Assembly (NCBI RefSeq): GCF_004354555.1
Contig: NZ_PUFH01000005.1
Span: 558,001 to 622,000, forward strand
Direction: 5' to 3'
Source: Leuconostoc citreum
GTDB lineage: Bacteria; Bacillota; Bacilli; Lactobacillales; Lactobacillaceae
DNA: 64,000 nucleotides
A model generated the notes under the pieces. The model was not told the DNA's origin and made no database searches. It was given only the letters and a program-made list of their open reading frames with translations. Below are positions 1 to 9,359 of this stretch, piece by piece. The translations under genes and the position numbers were made by a program. How positions within the stretch are numbered: the first letter of the stretch is position 1; each line of letters opens with the position of its first letter.

Positions 1-1322
1 AAGACAGTAAAATACTGCCAAACATCGCCTTCAAGACCTGCTTTTGCAATTTCATCACGCAAAATCCAATCAGAATCACGGACGATTTCTAGCTTATCTT
101 CGGTAATATCACCTAAAATTCGAATACCTAAGCCAGGACCTGGGAATGGCTGACGCCAAACCATTTCGTGTGGCATATTCAATGCTTCACCCAACTCACG
201 AACTTCATCTTTAAAGAGTGTGTTCAATGGTTCAATCAACTTAAACTGCATATCTTCTGGCAACCCACCAACATTATGATGAGACTTAATTGTTTGTGCC
301 GTATCCGTACCAGACTCGATAACATCGGTATAAAGTGTTCCTTGTGCTAAGAAATCGATATCTTTTAACTTAGTTGCTTCATCGTTGAAGACTTCAATAA
401 ATTCATTACCAATGATTTTACGTTTTTGTTCAGGATCTGTGACACCAGCTAATTTTGAAAGGAAACGATCTTGTGCATCGACTTTAATGATATTCAAACC
501 AAATTGGTCGCCCATCATTGTCATGACTTGTTCTGCCTCGTTTTTGCGCAGCAGACCATGATCTACAAAGATGGAAGTTAATTGATTACCAATAGCTTTA
601 TGTAATAGTACACCAACAACTGATGAATCAACACCACCTGATAAGCCCAACAAAACTTTTTTATCACCCACAGTTTCGCGAATTCGGGCAATTTGTTCAT
701 CAATGAATCCACTCATGTCCCAATTTGCTTCTGCTTGTGCAATATCTAATACAAAGTTTTGGAGAATTTGCTTACCGTGTTCAGATAGTGTCGTTTCAGC
801 GTGAAACTGGACACCATATAAGCGTCGCTCATCATTAGCAATTGCCGCAATTGGTGTTTTGTCTGATCCACCAGCAACAACAAACCCTTCTGGTAAGGAA
901 ACAACATTGTCTGAATGACTCATCAACACAGTTTGCGATTCGGGCGTATGCGCAAATAAACGACCAGCTGACTCTGTTTTCTTTAGAGCGGTTTGGCCAA
1001 ATTCACCATTACCAGGATTAGCTTCGACCTGACCACCAAGGTTTTGAGCCATCAATTGCATGCCGTAGCAAACACCCAGTACAGGAATACCTAATTCAAA
1101 GATACCATTATCAATCGCGAAAGCATCGGTTTCATACACTGACTTTGGCCCACCAGATAAGACAATTGCTTTAGGATTATATGCTTTAACTTCCTCAGCA
1201 GTCATATGACGCGACTTCAATTCTGAAAAAACACCCATCTCACGAATGCGGCGGGTAATTAATTGGTTATATTGGCTACCGTAGTCTAAAACTAGGACCT
1301 TATCGGCATTTACTTCAGCCAT
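1..1322 (-). CDS. guaA: GMP synthase (glutamine-hydrolysing), 3' end outside window
   Basis: Converts XMP to GMP using glutamine and ATP, the last step of GMP synthesis. About 440 residues are visible of a family length near 515; the C-terminus lies beyond base 1. The N-terminal glutamine amidotransferase domain shows the nucleophile-elbow motif GVCYGMQL and the catalytic histidine in GVQFHAE. The ATP pyrophosphatase domain shows the P-loop LSGGVDSSV, and the dimerisation domain begins with WRQPFPGPG. The ATG at 1322 is preceded by AGGGAG. It follows the guaB paralogue by 34 bases and is probably co-transcribed from the guanine riboswitch promoter upstream of guaB. Identification is secure. 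Confidence 0.97.
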   Translation of the reverse strand, partial: MAEVNADKVLVLDYGSQYNQLITRRIREMGVFSELKSRHMTAEEVKAYNPKAIVLSGGPKSVYETDAFAIDNGIFELGIPVLGVCYGMQLMAQNLGGQVEANPGNGEFGQTALKKTESAGRLFAHTPESQTVLMSHSDNVVSLPEGFVVAGGSDKTPIAAIANDERRLYGVQFHAETTLSEHGKQILQNFVLDIAQAEANWDMSGFIDEQIARIRETVGDKKVLLGLSGGVDSSVVGVLLHKAIGNQLTSIFVDHGLLRKNEAEQVMTMMGDQFGLNIIKVDAQDRFLSKLAGVTDPEQKRKIIGNEFIEVFNDEATKLKDIDFLAQGTLYTDVIESGTDTAQTIKSHHNVGGLPEDMQFKLIEPLNTLFKDEVRELGEALNMPHEMVWRQPFPGPGLGIRILGDITEDKLEIVRDSDWILRDEIAKAGLEGDVWQYFTV

Positions 1323-1356
1323 TTGGTTACTCTCCCTTTTTGATCTAATGTTATCA

Positions 1357-2337
1357 TCACTTAGCGTAGTTTGGTGCAATTTTTGTAATTTCGACATCGT
1401 GTGGATGTGATTCTCTCAAACCATTATCTGTGATTTGCACGAATTGTGCGCCCAGCTTTAAATCCAAAATAGTAGATGATCCTGTGTACCCCATACCAGC
1501 ACGTAAGCCACCATCTGCTTGGAAGATTGCATCATCAATTGACATGTCACCACCAACAAATGTGCCATCAGCTTCAAGGACTTCACCCTTGAGTAAATCA
1601 GTAACCAAAATAGCATCAGCACCAGCAGAAATCGCTTTAACTACATCTCCTGAATAATGGACACCACCTGAGGCAATAACCGTCTTATCAAACTCTGAGG
1701 CTACTTCTGCAATTGCCATTGTTGTTGTTAAGAATGGGTACAATGCATTATTTGGCAATGGTGAGTTCACTGAACGCCCAGCAATCACTGCATCAACACC
1801 ATCTTGATACAAAGCACCAGCAATACCCTGGTCTTCCACCGCACCAACTGCTAAGAAAGTTTTTGGAAAGGCTTTACGAACAGCTTTGACAATAGCATTT
1901 GTTTCTTGATTTAAGTCATCTTGCAAATAGAAGAAAATAGCATCAGCACCAGCGGCCACAAGTTTATCCACACGTGCCTGTGCACCTGTAGTCAACCAAA
2001 CTTCGGCTGCTACACGGACACGACCTTTATCGTCAACAAACGCATTAGGATATTTCTCATTGTCTACTTCTGTTGCTTTAGCAGCAGAGATCACAGCCAT
2101 TTGTGCTGCAATATCTTCTTGTTCGGCTACCACACCTAAGCCACCATTTAAAGCAGTTGCCACAACACGATTATCTGTTGCTGTACCGTTGGCTTCTGAA
2201 ACTAATGGCATGTTCAAAACAAAGCCATCTGCCAATCGTGTTGCCAAAGATACTGTGTGAGGGAGCACATTCGAAGCTCCTGGAACTAATAATACTTGGT
2301 CATAACCCAAGCCTTTGTTTTCATTATTTTCAGACAT
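1357..2337 (-). CDS. Degenerate IMP dehydrogenase/GMP reductase-family paralogue (probable pseudoenzyme)
   Basis: A 326-residue TIM-barrel protein of the IMPDH/GMPR family lying between guaB and guaA. It aligns end to end with the neighbouring GuaB ([11 protein letters not shown] versus [34 protein letters not shown] versus the phosphate-binding region). Catalytic features are lost: the loop that in GuaB reads GPGSICTTR is here [11 protein letters not shown] (around residues 187-197) with no cysteine, and the DSAHG motif is replaced by FYLQDDLN. A longer reading from 2361 overlaps the guaB stop as TAATG, but GGAG lies 8 bases before the ATG at 2337, so that start is preferred. It lacks CBS domains. 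Its role is unknown; a regulatory or hetero-oligomeric partner of GuaB is an inference. Confidence 0.85.
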   Translation of the reverse strand: MSENNENKGLGYDQVLLVPGASNVLPHTVSLATRLADGFVLNMPLVSEANGTATDNRVVATALNGGLGVVAEQEDIAAQMAVISAAKATEVDNEKYPNAFVDDKGRVRVAAEVWLTTGAQARVDKLVAAGADAIFFYLQDDLNQETNAIVKAVRKAFPKTFLAVGAVEDQGIAGALYQDGVDAVIAGRSVNSPLPNNALYPFLTTTMAIAEVASEFDKTVIASGGVHYSGDVVKAISAGADAILVTDLLKGEVLEADGTFVGGDMSIDDAIFQADGGLRAGMGYTGSSTILDLKLGAQFVQITDNGLRESHPHDVEITKIAPNYAK

Positions 2338-2360
2338 ATTTTTTCTCCGTGATACAAACA

Positions 2361-3533
2361 TTAAAATGTTGGCATTATATAAGACTTTTTGACATGTGCT
2401 ACTTCCGCTTCATAGTCAATCACACTGATATCACGTGTCATACGACCATTTTTTGATAAGTCAGCAACTGAGCTTTCGTCCATCTTAGCCATTTCTTCAC
2501 GGATAGCGGTCATCATCTTGGCTAATACATCTGCCAAAGCCCCCTTGTAAGCGACGCGGGCTTCGATACCTTCTGGTACCATTTTTTTAGCTTCATTGAC
2601 TTCCCCTTGGAAGTAGCGGTCTTTAGAACCAGCTTCCATTGCAGCAATTGACCCCATGCCACGGTATGTTTTGTATCGCTTACCATTGTCTTCAAAAACG
2701 TCGCCTGGTGTTTCTTCTGTACCAGAGAACATTGAACCGAGCATAACCGCATTTCCCCCAGCAGCTAATGCCTTTGTAATGTCTTTTGCAGTTTTAGCAC
2801 CACCATCAGCGATAATAGCTTTACCACGGCGTGCCCCTTCTTCAGCTGCATCACGCACAGCAGAAAGTTGTGGCACACCAATCCCTGCAACAACACGTGT
2901 TGTGCAAATTGAACCAGGTCCAATACCAATTTTAACCACATCTGCACCGGCATCATACAAAGCAGCAGCGCCTGAAGTTGTCGCAATATTACCAGCAATA
3001 ATGTTCAAAGTTGGGAACGCGTCACGCACCTCGGAAACTTTACGCAATACACCTTCTGAATGACCATGAGCAGAGTCAAGTACAATCGCATCAACACCGA
3101 CAGCAGCCATGGCTTCGACACGTTTTACCGTATCAGAAGTCACGCCTACCGCACCGGCAACTAAAAGACGTCCTTGATTATCTGTTGCAGCATTAGGATA
3201 AATATCTGAGTCAAAAGTAGCTGTTTTCACACGCTTCACTTCATCAGCCTGCTCGGCAATAGTCATGTTCTTATGAATAACACCAAGACCACCCAATTTA
3301 GCCAATTCTGTCGCAAAACGTGCTTCTGTGACAGTGTCCATGGCCGCTGAAATTAATGGTAATTTCAGCTTCAATGTCGGTGTCAACACAGTGCTAACAT
3401 CTATGTCAGCTGACTTAACTGTTGCGTTTTGATCATAAACTAACTTCATATCATCAAACGTCAAGCCCATCTTAGCAAACTTATTGCGTGAGCTGAACTT
3501 AGGCTTTTCATCGTCTAAGAAAAATTTTTGCAT
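2361..3533 (-). CDS. guaB: Inosine-5'-monophosphate dehydrogenase, CBS-less form
   Basis: Oxidises IMP to XMP with NAD+, the rate-limiting step of guanine nucleotide synthesis. The 390-residue TIM barrel carries LDSAHGHS at residues 152-159, the catalytic loop GPGSICTTR with Cys210, and the mobile-flap region YRGMGS. Standard enzymes have about 490 residues with a paired CBS (Bateman) domain inserted near residue 100; here only a 20-residue linker (residues 104-122) remains, so the regulatory module is absent. GGAGG precedes the ATG by 5 bases. First gene after the guanine riboswitch, followed by the paralogue and guaA, so GMP synthesis is controlled as a unit. Confidence 0.96.
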   Translation of the reverse strand: MQKFFLDDEKPKFSSRNKFAKMGLTFDDMKLVYDQNATVKSADIDVSTVLTPTLKLKLPLISAAMDTVTEARFATELAKLGGLGVIHKNMTIAEQADEVKRVKTATFDSDIYPNAATDNQGRLLVAGAVGVTSDTVKRVEAMAAVGVDAIVLDSAHGHSEGVLRKVSEVRDAFPTLNIIAGNIATTSGAAALYDAGADVVKIGIGPGSICTTRVVAGIGVPQLSAVRDAAEEGARRGKAIIADGGAKTAKDITKALAAGGNAVMLGSMFSGTEETPGDVFEDNGKRYKTYRGMGSIAAMEAGSKDRYFQGEVNEAKKMVPEGIEARVAYKGALADVLAKMMTAIREEMAKMDESSVADLSKNGRMTRDISVIDYEAEVAHVKKSYIMPTF

Positions 3534-3680
3534 GAGATCCTCCAGATTTAAATGTCATCAGTAAATTGTGCAATGATTTACTGATTCTGACTTATCATGT
3601 TAGGCCTTTTTGTTAACACAATTGTTAACGGATCCGCCGAGTATATTTTAGAATGAAACTAAACACATTTTATTGACAGT

Positions 3681-3718
3681 AAAAAAGCATTCGGGACACG
3701 ACAGATCCACAAATGCTT
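3681..3718 (-). terminator. Riboswitch-controlled intrinsic terminator (expression platform)
   Basis: On the minus strand AAGCATT pairs with AATGCTT and is followed by TTTTTT. Its 5' arm (GCATTTGTGGAT) is complementary over 12 positions, with two G-U pairs, to the 3' strand of riboswitch helix P1 (ATCCGCAAATGT). Guanine binding, which holds P1 closed, therefore leaves the terminator free to form. Confidence 0.88.
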
Positions 3719-3744
3719 CAACGACAAAAATATATCGGTTCACA

Positions 3745-3814
3745 TTTGCGGATAGTCACGACTTTTGGGGCGTGGTAGAAACTGCTGGCCATTCCCCAGC
3801 GATATATCTGCAAA
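3745..3814 (-). promoter_or_regulatory. Guanine riboswitch aptamer upstream of guaB
   Basis: Read on the minus strand, all purine-riboswitch elements are present. P1 pairs TTTGCAGATA with TATCCGCAAA (one A-C mismatch). P2 is GCTGG/CCAGC with loop GGAATGG, J2/3 is GTTTCTACC, the P3 loop CCCCAAAAG can pair with the P2 loop, and J3/1 is GACTAT. The specificity position of J3/1 is C, which in characterised members means guanine rather than adenine. The aptamer lies 27 bases before the terminator that its P1 strand can disrupt, so the predicted logic is transcription OFF with guanine. Confidence 0.95.
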
Positions 3815-3837
3815 CAAAAGATTTAGTTGTTGATATC

Positions 3838-3866
3838 ACTTTACAGGTTTTTATGAGAAAAATCAA
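3838..3866 (-). promoter_or_regulatory. Promoter of the guaB riboswitch operon
   Basis: TTGATT and TAAAGT separated by 17 bases on the minus strand, about 24 bases upstream of the riboswitch. It lies after the two htpX terminators, so guaB transcription starts independently. Confidence 0.65.
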
Positions 3867-3872
3867 CCCTAG

Positions 3873-3893
3873 AAAAAAGCAATTAATTGCTTC
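3873..3893 (-). terminator. Second terminator downstream of htpX
   Basis: Minus strand AAGCAA, TTAA loop, TTGCTT, followed by TTTT. It backs up the terminator at 3901-3927. Confidence 0.6.
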
Positions 3894-3900
3894 ACAAATA

Positions 3901-3927
3901 AAAAACACCTAGTCATTAACTAGATGT
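3901..3927 (-). terminator. Terminator of lemA-htpX
   Basis: Minus strand ACATCTAG pairs with CTAGGTGT (one G-U) around a 7-base loop, followed by TTTT, two bases after the htpX stop codon. Confidence 0.8.
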
Positions 3928-3929
3928 TC

Positions 3930-4820
3930 TTACATTTTTTCTAACCTTGCAATTCGTTCTTCAATCGGTGGGTGTGTATCAAATAAGCGCGCCTTTTTCT
4001 TTAGTGGGTCGCTAATATATAATGCTGCCGATGATTCATCTACATGTGACATTGGTGGTGCAGAATTCAACTTACGTAAAGCAGCAATTAATTCTTGTGG
4101 ATTACGTGTCAACGCTACACTACCAGCATCAGCTAAATATTCACGATTCCGTGAGATAGCCATTTGAATAACAGCCGCTACTAGAGGTGCAAAAATCATG
4201 ACTACTAACGATAATATAAAAACCAATAGTTGCCCACCACCGCCACTATCGCGATTATCACGATCACGGCTACCCGAACCGAAAAGCCACCAATTACTGC
4301 CTAAATTAATCAAAAACGATATGGCAGCTGTTAGTGCCAAGGCAATTGTCGATATGCGGATATCATAGTTCCGGACATGACTGATTTCATGACCAATAAC
4401 GCCTTCTAATTCATTTCGGTTCATTAAGGCGATTAATCCTGTTGTTGCAGCAACAGCAGCATTCTTGGGATTATTACCAGTTGCAAACGCGTTTGGACTC
4501 TCATCTTCAATAATAAAAACCCGCGGCATAGGTACTTGCGCAACCATTGCCATATCCTCAACTGTGTGCCAGAGCTCTGGTGCTTGATCAGCTGAAGTGA
4601 CTTCTGTGCCATGGTTCATTGCCATAACAACATCTGTTGCGTTACTAATCATAATGACTGCATAAATTACACCAACAAGTAGAGCACCAATAATACCAGT
4701 CACTAAAGATTTTAGAAGTAAATAACCGACCGCAGCCCCTACAATACCAACCAGCGCCAAAAAACCAATTAATAAGAAAACCGTTCGACGTTTATTAGAT
4801 TGTATCTGCTCGTATAACAT
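3930..4820 (-). CDS. htpX: Membrane zinc metalloprotease HtpX
   Basis: Integral membrane M48 protease that degrades misfolded membrane proteins. The 296 residues show two N-terminal transmembrane segments (about 15-35 and 38-58), the zinc motif HEISH at 144-148, two further hydrophobic segments around 160-175 and 195-220, and the third zinc ligand region [10 protein letters not shown]. Its start overlaps the lemA stop as TAATG, indicating translational coupling; there is no independent Shine-Dalgarno sequence. LemA-HtpX pairing is common in lactobacilli and streptococci. Confidence 0.95.
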   Translation of the reverse strand: MLYEQIQSNKRRTVFLLIGFLALVGIVGAAVGYLLLKSLVTGIIGALLVGVIYAVIMISNATDVVMAMNHGTEVTSADQAPELWHTVEDMAMVAQVPMPRVFIIEDESPNAFATGNNPKNAAVAATTGLIALMNRNELEGVIGHEISHVRNYDIRISTIALALTAAISFLINLGSNWWLFGSGSRDRDNRDSGGGGQLLVFILSLVVMIFAPLVAAVIQMAISRNREYLADAGSVALTRNPQELIAALRKLNSAPPMSHVDESSAALYISDPLKKKARLFDTHPPIEERIARLEKM

Positions 4821-5368
4821 TAAAACTTAACCGTAGGTACTTCTTTTTCTGTTTCAGGTACAGCAATAAACTCACTTGGTTCAAAGTGATGAATGCCCGC
4901 AATAACGTTACTTGGAAAGGTCTGAAGCTTGGCATTATAGCTAGCTGTTGTTGTATTAAACAACTGACGAGAATAGGCAATCTTATTTTCGGTGTTAGTC
5001 AACTCTTCTTGCAATTTGGTAAAGTTGTTGCTAGCTTTTAGTTCTGGATAAGCTTCTGCCACAGCAAACAAGTGCGTCAAGGCACCAGATAACTGATCAG
5101 ACGCTACCATAGTATCAGCTGGTCCTTGCGCATTGTTAACTTTTGTACGCGCATCTGTGACAGCTTGCAATGTTGACTTCTCAAAGTCTGCATAACCCTT
5201 CACGGTATTTACTAAGTTTGGAATCAAATCATTTCGACGTTTGAGTTGTACATCTATTTGACTCCAAGACTCTTTTGTGTGCATCCGTGACTTAACCAAG
5301 CCGTTATATACACTAATCCAAATAATTGCAACAATGGCAATTACTGCAATGATAATCAGAAATGTCAT
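4820..5368 (-). CDS. lemA: LemA family membrane-anchored protein
   Basis: A 182-residue protein with one N-terminal transmembrane segment (residues 3-20) and the LemA core ([31 protein letters not shown], a helical bundle shown here only by its first and last parts in the family pattern: NxLV near the start and RRxDLIPNLV after it). Function is not established; LemA proteins are thought to form a surface-exposed bundle. AAGGGG lies before the ATG. It is the first gene of the lemA-htpX unit. An AT-rich hairpin (TTAGCA/TGCTAA) lies in the 5' untranslated region. Confidence 0.92.
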   Translation of the reverse strand: MTFLIIIAVIAIVAIIWISVYNGLVKSRMHTKESWSQIDVQLKRRNDLIPNLVNTVKGYADFEKSTLQAVTDARTKVNNAQGPADTMVASDQLSGALTHLFAVAEAYPELKASNNFTKLQEELTNTENKIAYSRQLFNTTTASYNAKLQTFPSNVIAGIHHFEPSEFIAVPETEKEVPTVKF

Positions 5369-5415
5369 GAGCGTTCCCCTTTTAAATTAGCATTTGCTAA
5401 TATTTTTTTGTTAAT

Positions 5416-5424
5416 ACTATAACA
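5416..5424 (-). promoter_or_regulatory. Extended -10 promoter of lemA-htpX
   Basis: Minus strand TGTTATAGT, a TGn-extended -10 element, about 48 bases before lemA. No clear -35 box. Similar TGT-extended -10 boxes occur at other genes of the window. Confidence 0.5.
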
Positions 5425-5447
5425 TAATAATCATCTCATATATTGGC

Positions 5448-6365
5448 TTATTCCACAAATACTTCGCGCTTATCTTTCAAACCAACTTGGTCAATATGCG
5501 CGATGTACCATTGGTAAAAGAAAGGTAGTTGCTGTAGTAGTGTAAAAATTGTGACCTGTTGATTATCATCAACAATGGCATAAACCCATTGTTGATGCCC
5601 TGAGTCATTGAATACTTGTGTTAATCTGATAGCAATTTCTCCAACAGCAATTTCCACCCCAATTTGTTGGCCTTGCGCTCGCTTTAACACAAATTGCTGC
5701 TTGGCTGCTGTGACAAATAAACTATCTAAAACAACCGACGGCAACTCTCTTTCAACCATCACCAAATCTCGTTGATGTTGGGCAGCAAGTCCTGGTAAAT
5801 CAATGCTAAACTCTTCTGACGCTAGCTGCTCAGCAATAGCTATGAGGCGTTTTTGAAAAATCGCTAATGCTTGGACCCCGGCTAACTGTACAGCTTCTGT
5901 TTGCACTAACTTAGCAAACTGTTGTGTGTCTAAATAAAAACGCTTATGTACAATATCCCAATATAATACCCGCAATTCTTGTGCTGTTTCTTCCAAATAA
6001 AAACCACCTGACGCTAAAGGCGCCGGTACGAATTTGAAAGCCGCATTTGGCCATTCATCAAAATGTAACTCAGCCGATTTTTGTCCCCTTGGCAAAACAG
6101 TTTCAGTATTTGATAGTGAGGCAGTTTCGGCCAGACGTGCAAAGGCTACCGTCACCCAATGCGTACTTGGAAACCAATAATCATTTGCAATTCGTAACAT
6201 CGTTGATTCATGGATATCAAAAGCCAATATTTTCTCAACAACTTCTAATAAATCTGCCGTCTCATCAACATCGCCCAAAGTAGCAATTAAAATTTGCCAA
6301 CGATTAAAGAGCGTCAAATCTTGTTTTAGTCTTTCACTGTAAACCTGTGTATCAAAATCTGCCAT
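5448..6365 (-). CDS. Unrecognised 305-residue cytoplasmic protein
   Basis: I do not recognise this family. The protein is acidic-neutral, without signal peptide or transmembrane segment. It is rich in glutamine and aromatic residues and appears to alternate helical regions with a C-terminal beta-rich part (about 200-290, including FVLKRAQGQQIGVEIAVGEI). It starts four bases after the stop of the coiled-coil gene upstream, with AAGGG before its ATG, so the two form an operon and may act together. Codon use resembles that of the neighbouring genes. Confidence 0.7.
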   Translation of the reverse strand: MADFDTQVYSERLKQDLTLFNRWQILIATLGDVDETADLLEVVEKILAFDIHESTMLRIANDYWFPSTHWVTVAFARLAETASLSNTETVLPRGQKSAELHFDEWPNAAFKFVPAPLASGGFYLEETAQELRVLYWDIVHKRFYLDTQQFAKLVQTEAVQLAGVQALAIFQKRLIAIAEQLASEEFSIDLPGLAAQHQRDLVMVERELPSVVLDSLFVTAAKQQFVLKRAQGQQIGVEIAVGEIAIRLTQVFNDSGHQQWVYAIVDDNQQVTIFTLLQQLPFFYQWYIAHIDQVGLKDKREVFVE

Positions 6366-6369
6366 ATCA

Positions 6370-7197
6370 TTACCCTTTTTTGAGGTTATCTAAGTAAACA
6401 TCATGTAATTGTGATATCGCTGCCACAAATGCTGCCACATTTGAATATTGCGACAAAATTGCCTGCAACTCTAACTGTCTCAAGGCGTCATCTTTTTCGT
6501 AAGCTAATAATTCATTTTCTTGATCAACTAATTTACGTTCAACTTCTGGTATGCGCTTCTGAGTCGCCTCTAATAATTCGCGCTTTTTTTCTAAAGCTTC
6601 ACGTGTATTTTTGTCATTACGATTAAATAAGCCTGACTTGTTGGCTGACAATTCTGTAAGCTGATCTTTGACAACTTGTAACTCTAACGTTCGTTTTGTA
6701 TTATCTGCTAAGAACGCTTTTAGTCCTTTAATATTTTCGTTGATTTCTTGAACTTTACTTTCATTAATACTTTGGCCCTCTGACAACTTTTCGGTTGCCT
6801 GAAGTTCGGTTATCATTTGCTTTTCCAAAGACAGTGTTATCGACAAAATGTTTAACGTGCCTAATTGCCGATGGTGCCACCAATCACCTAAAAAAACGTC
6901 ATAAGTATCGCTAATAGTGCTTGAAGGCGTAAGCGATAAAAAGGGTAACTTTTCAGCAAAAAAGTGCATTAATTCTGGTGCTAGAAAATCAGATAGTTCG
7001 TCTGTTAAATCAGACACAATTAAAGGTAACTGTTGTCCAGATGACAGCGAATCATTATTTGTTGCTAATAGTTCATAAACTTCAGCAACATGTTGCTTTG
7101 TAATGGCCAATTGTAATTGCCCTAAGTATAAGATTTTATTATCAATACGGTTAAGCAAATCTGGTTGTAAGGTTGTTTGTGTTTCTTGATTTGTCAT
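6370..7197 (-). CDS. Unrecognised coiled-coil protein
   Basis: The product is 275 residues if started at the ATG at 7197, which has a perfect GGAGG seven bases upstream; a longer reading to 7236 is less likely. The first 110 residues are mixed. Residues about 120-245 are strongly coiled-coil, rich in Glu, Lys, Gln and Leu (for example EALEKKRELLEATQKRIPEV). There is no membrane segment. It is the first gene of a two-gene unit with the 5448-6365 gene. No function can be assigned; a structural or scaffold role is only a guess from the coiled coil. Confidence 0.75.
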   Translation of the reverse strand: MTNQETQTTLQPDLLNRIDNKILYLGQLQLAITKQHVAEVYELLATNNDSLSSGQQLPLIVSDLTDELSDFLAPELMHFFAEKLPFLSLTPSSTISDTYDVFLGDWWHHRQLGTLNILSITLSLEKQMITELQATEKLSEGQSINESKVQEINENIKGLKAFLADNTKRTLELQVVKDQLTELSANKSGLFNRNDKNTREALEKKRELLEATQKRIPEVERKLVDQENELLAYEKDDALRQLELQAILSQYSNVAAFVAAISQLHDVYLDNLKKG

Positions 7198-7299
7198 CAC
7201 GATACCTCCATTCGGTACAAAACTTAATCTTAGCATACACCAAGTAGATGGTTAAAAATAGCCTGTTAATATTTTTTTATGACTTCGTCGAGAGAAAAT

Positions 7300-7330
7300 A
7301 AAAAACGATAATTATCACAATTATCGTTTT
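7300..7330 (-). terminator. Terminator of leuS-murJ unit
   Basis: Minus strand AAAACGATAATT and AATTATCGTTTT form a near-perfect stem followed by a T-run; the stem begins inside the last codons of the flippase gene. Confidence 0.8.
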
Positions 7331-9285
7331 GGACGTAAGATTGCTGGGATACGATTAATGCGCGAACCTAATAGTTCATCGCCAAACCCCATACGTAAGT
7401 ATAGTAAACAAACAACGGCACCACCAACACCTGCACTAATTAATGCTGTTAGGGTTACTGATAATTTGCTGTCTAATGGGAATATGAACTGACGCATCAC
7501 AACAACAATGAGATAAGCGATAACTGCCATCACAACCGCACCAATAAATAGCTGCCAAAGTTCATCCGCAATATCACTTAGAGACACTTGATAGGCTGTT
7601 TTCAAATAACTAAGCATAAACGCAATAGCAATTACCATGCCAACGACGCTTGACATCAAAGCGCCCATCCCTTCAAAATAACGAATAAACGGTACTTGCA
7701 AAGCAACTTTAACTAATAATCCAAAAACAAACGCTTTTATTACAATGGACACTTCGGACAGTGCTTGCAAAATAAAGGAAAGTAACATAAACAGGCTAAA
7801 GACAACGGCCAAAACTGTCGAATATTGTAAAAGATATATGCCTTCTTGATTAGACACGTCAATAGGATAAAACATTTTATATAGTGGGCCAGCGATAGCA
7901 AACATACCTAATGCACTGGGAAGCATCACCAATGCAAATAATTTAATCACCTGTCGTAATTGTATTTGAATATCTTCACGCGTAAGTGTGGCTTTACTCC
8001 CAGATAACATTGGTAATGCTGTGGCTGCAATGCTAGTAGAAAACGGCACAATAATCATAATTAGCTTATTCGGATTGGCACTAAACAATGCAAACTCCAC
8101 CTGTAGCTGTTCATTAGTATAAGCAAAAAAATGATTCATAATATCAAAGTACGTATACTGATCAACAAGTTGAAATAAAGTAATTGCTGAACCAATAATA
8201 ATAAAAGGCCATGATTCTTTCAAAATACTAAAAATTAACCCCCATGTCGAAGCCGCTTCATGCGGTTGGGTTGTATCGAGTGGCTGAGATAAAATACGAT
8301 GATATCTCAACCATCCCCATATCAAGACCATCATACTGAAAATAGCCCCGATAAACGCGGCAAATGTTGATTGCACAACCACACCACTCCAGTTTCCTGG
8401 GTTAATTTTTAAAATTGCTACAGCCGTAACCAGCATGTAAATCACACGAGCAATTTGCTCAACAACTTGTGATAGTGCTGAAATACTCATCAACTGATAC
8501 CCTTGAAAAATACCTCGAATCATTGACATTAATGGAAAAATAGCGACAGCAGGGGCTAGAGAACGTAGCACTGGCACAAAGTTGCTATTACCCTTAGATA
8601 ACCAGGGACTCAAAATATAAATGGCTCCGCCAAATACAATTCCTAGTATCACGCCAAGCAATAATGATTGTCGTGTGAGTTGACGTGATTGGTAAACATC
8701 ATGTCTTGCGTTATATTCTGCAACTAACTTAGATATTGCTGCTGGAACACCAAACGTTGCGATTGCCAAAAACATCGCATAAATATTATAACCTTGCCCA
8801 AATAAGGCATTAGCACGATTGGAATTAGATCCTAATAAGGCCATCCAAGGTACGATATATACTGCCCCCAAAATACGTGATAACATATTGCCTGCTGATA
8901 ACCAAGCAGAACCTTTAACGAGCGTAGCCTGACTTGCATCTTGGCTACTTTCTTCTCTTTTTGGTGTTTGATTGGCAGCAATTGTCTCAATTTCAGCAGC
9001 AAATGGATCTGGCGTTTGAATTTTATTCAAGTTTGGTTTTTTAGCTATAATCCGTTGCCGAGATTGTTGATTTTGGGCTTGAATAGCTGCAATCTCAGAC
9101 ACCGATTGCCTTGGTATGTCACGCGCTTGTATACGTTGTGATTGAGGTTGAACTTGCTTTTGTTGTGCCCGTTGACGTGCACGTGCCAGTATTTCGTCAG
9201 CACTTAATATTTGACCATCCACATTAATTTTATCAACATGTTGACCGCGTATATTCTGATCTTCGGGACGTTGTTCATCCGTCAT
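7321..9285 (-). CDS. MurJ/YtgP-type lipid II flippase (MOP/MATE exporter superfamily)
   Basis: Polytopic membrane protein of the polysaccharide transporter branch, likely flipping lipid II for peptidoglycan synthesis. It has 654 residues: an unusually polar, Gln- and Arg-rich N-terminal extension of about 125 residues, then about 14 hydrophobic segments starting at LVKGSAWLSAGNMLSRILGA, the conserved entry motif of the family. GAGGAG precedes the ATG. It lies directly after leuS, the same neighbourhood as ytgP in several Firmicutes. A hairpin (GCTGACTA/TAGTCAGC) occupies the gap to leuS. Substrate assignment is by family and context; another isoprenoid-linked glycan is possible. Confidence 0.85.
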   Translation of the reverse strand: MTDEQRPEDQNIRGQHVDKINVDGQILSADEILARARQRAQQKQVQPQSQRIQARDIPRQSVSEIAAIQAQNQQSRQRIIAKKPNLNKIQTPDPFAAEIETIAANQTPKREESSQDASQATLVKGSAWLSAGNMLSRILGAVYIVPWMALLGSNSNRANALFGQGYNIYAMFLAIATFGVPAAISKLVAEYNARHDVYQSRQLTRQSLLLGVILGIVFGGAIYILSPWLSKGNSNFVPVLRSLAPAVAIFPLMSMIRGIFQGYQLMSISALSQVVEQIARVIYMLVTAVAILKINPGNWSGVVVQSTFAAFIGAIFSMMVLIWGWLRYHRILSQPLDTTQPHEAASTWGLIFSILKESWPFIIIGSAITLFQLVDQYTYFDIMNHFFAYTNEQLQVEFALFSANPNKLIMIIVPFSTSIAATALPMLSGSKATLTREDIQIQLRQVIKLFALVMLPSALGMFAIAGPLYKMFYPIDVSNQEGIYLLQYSTVLAVVFSLFMLLSFILQALSEVSIVIKAFVFGLLVKVALQVPFIRYFEGMGALMSSVVGMVIAIAFMLSYLKTAYQVSLSDIADELWQLFIGAVVMAVIAYLIVVVMRQFIFPLDSKLSVTLTALISAGVGGAVVCLLYLRMGFGDELLGSRINRIPAILRPKR

Positions 9286-9359
9286 TTGTCTACTCCTCTT
9301 AAACTATTATGTACGCTGACTATACTTAGTCAGCCTATTTTTATCACACAATAACTTTA

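Noticed and set aside
3673-3912. 79-codon plus-strand ORF between guaB and htpX
   Set aside because: It lies exactly over the minus-strand riboswitch, its terminator and the guaB promoter, has no Shine-Dalgarno and no protein-like composition.
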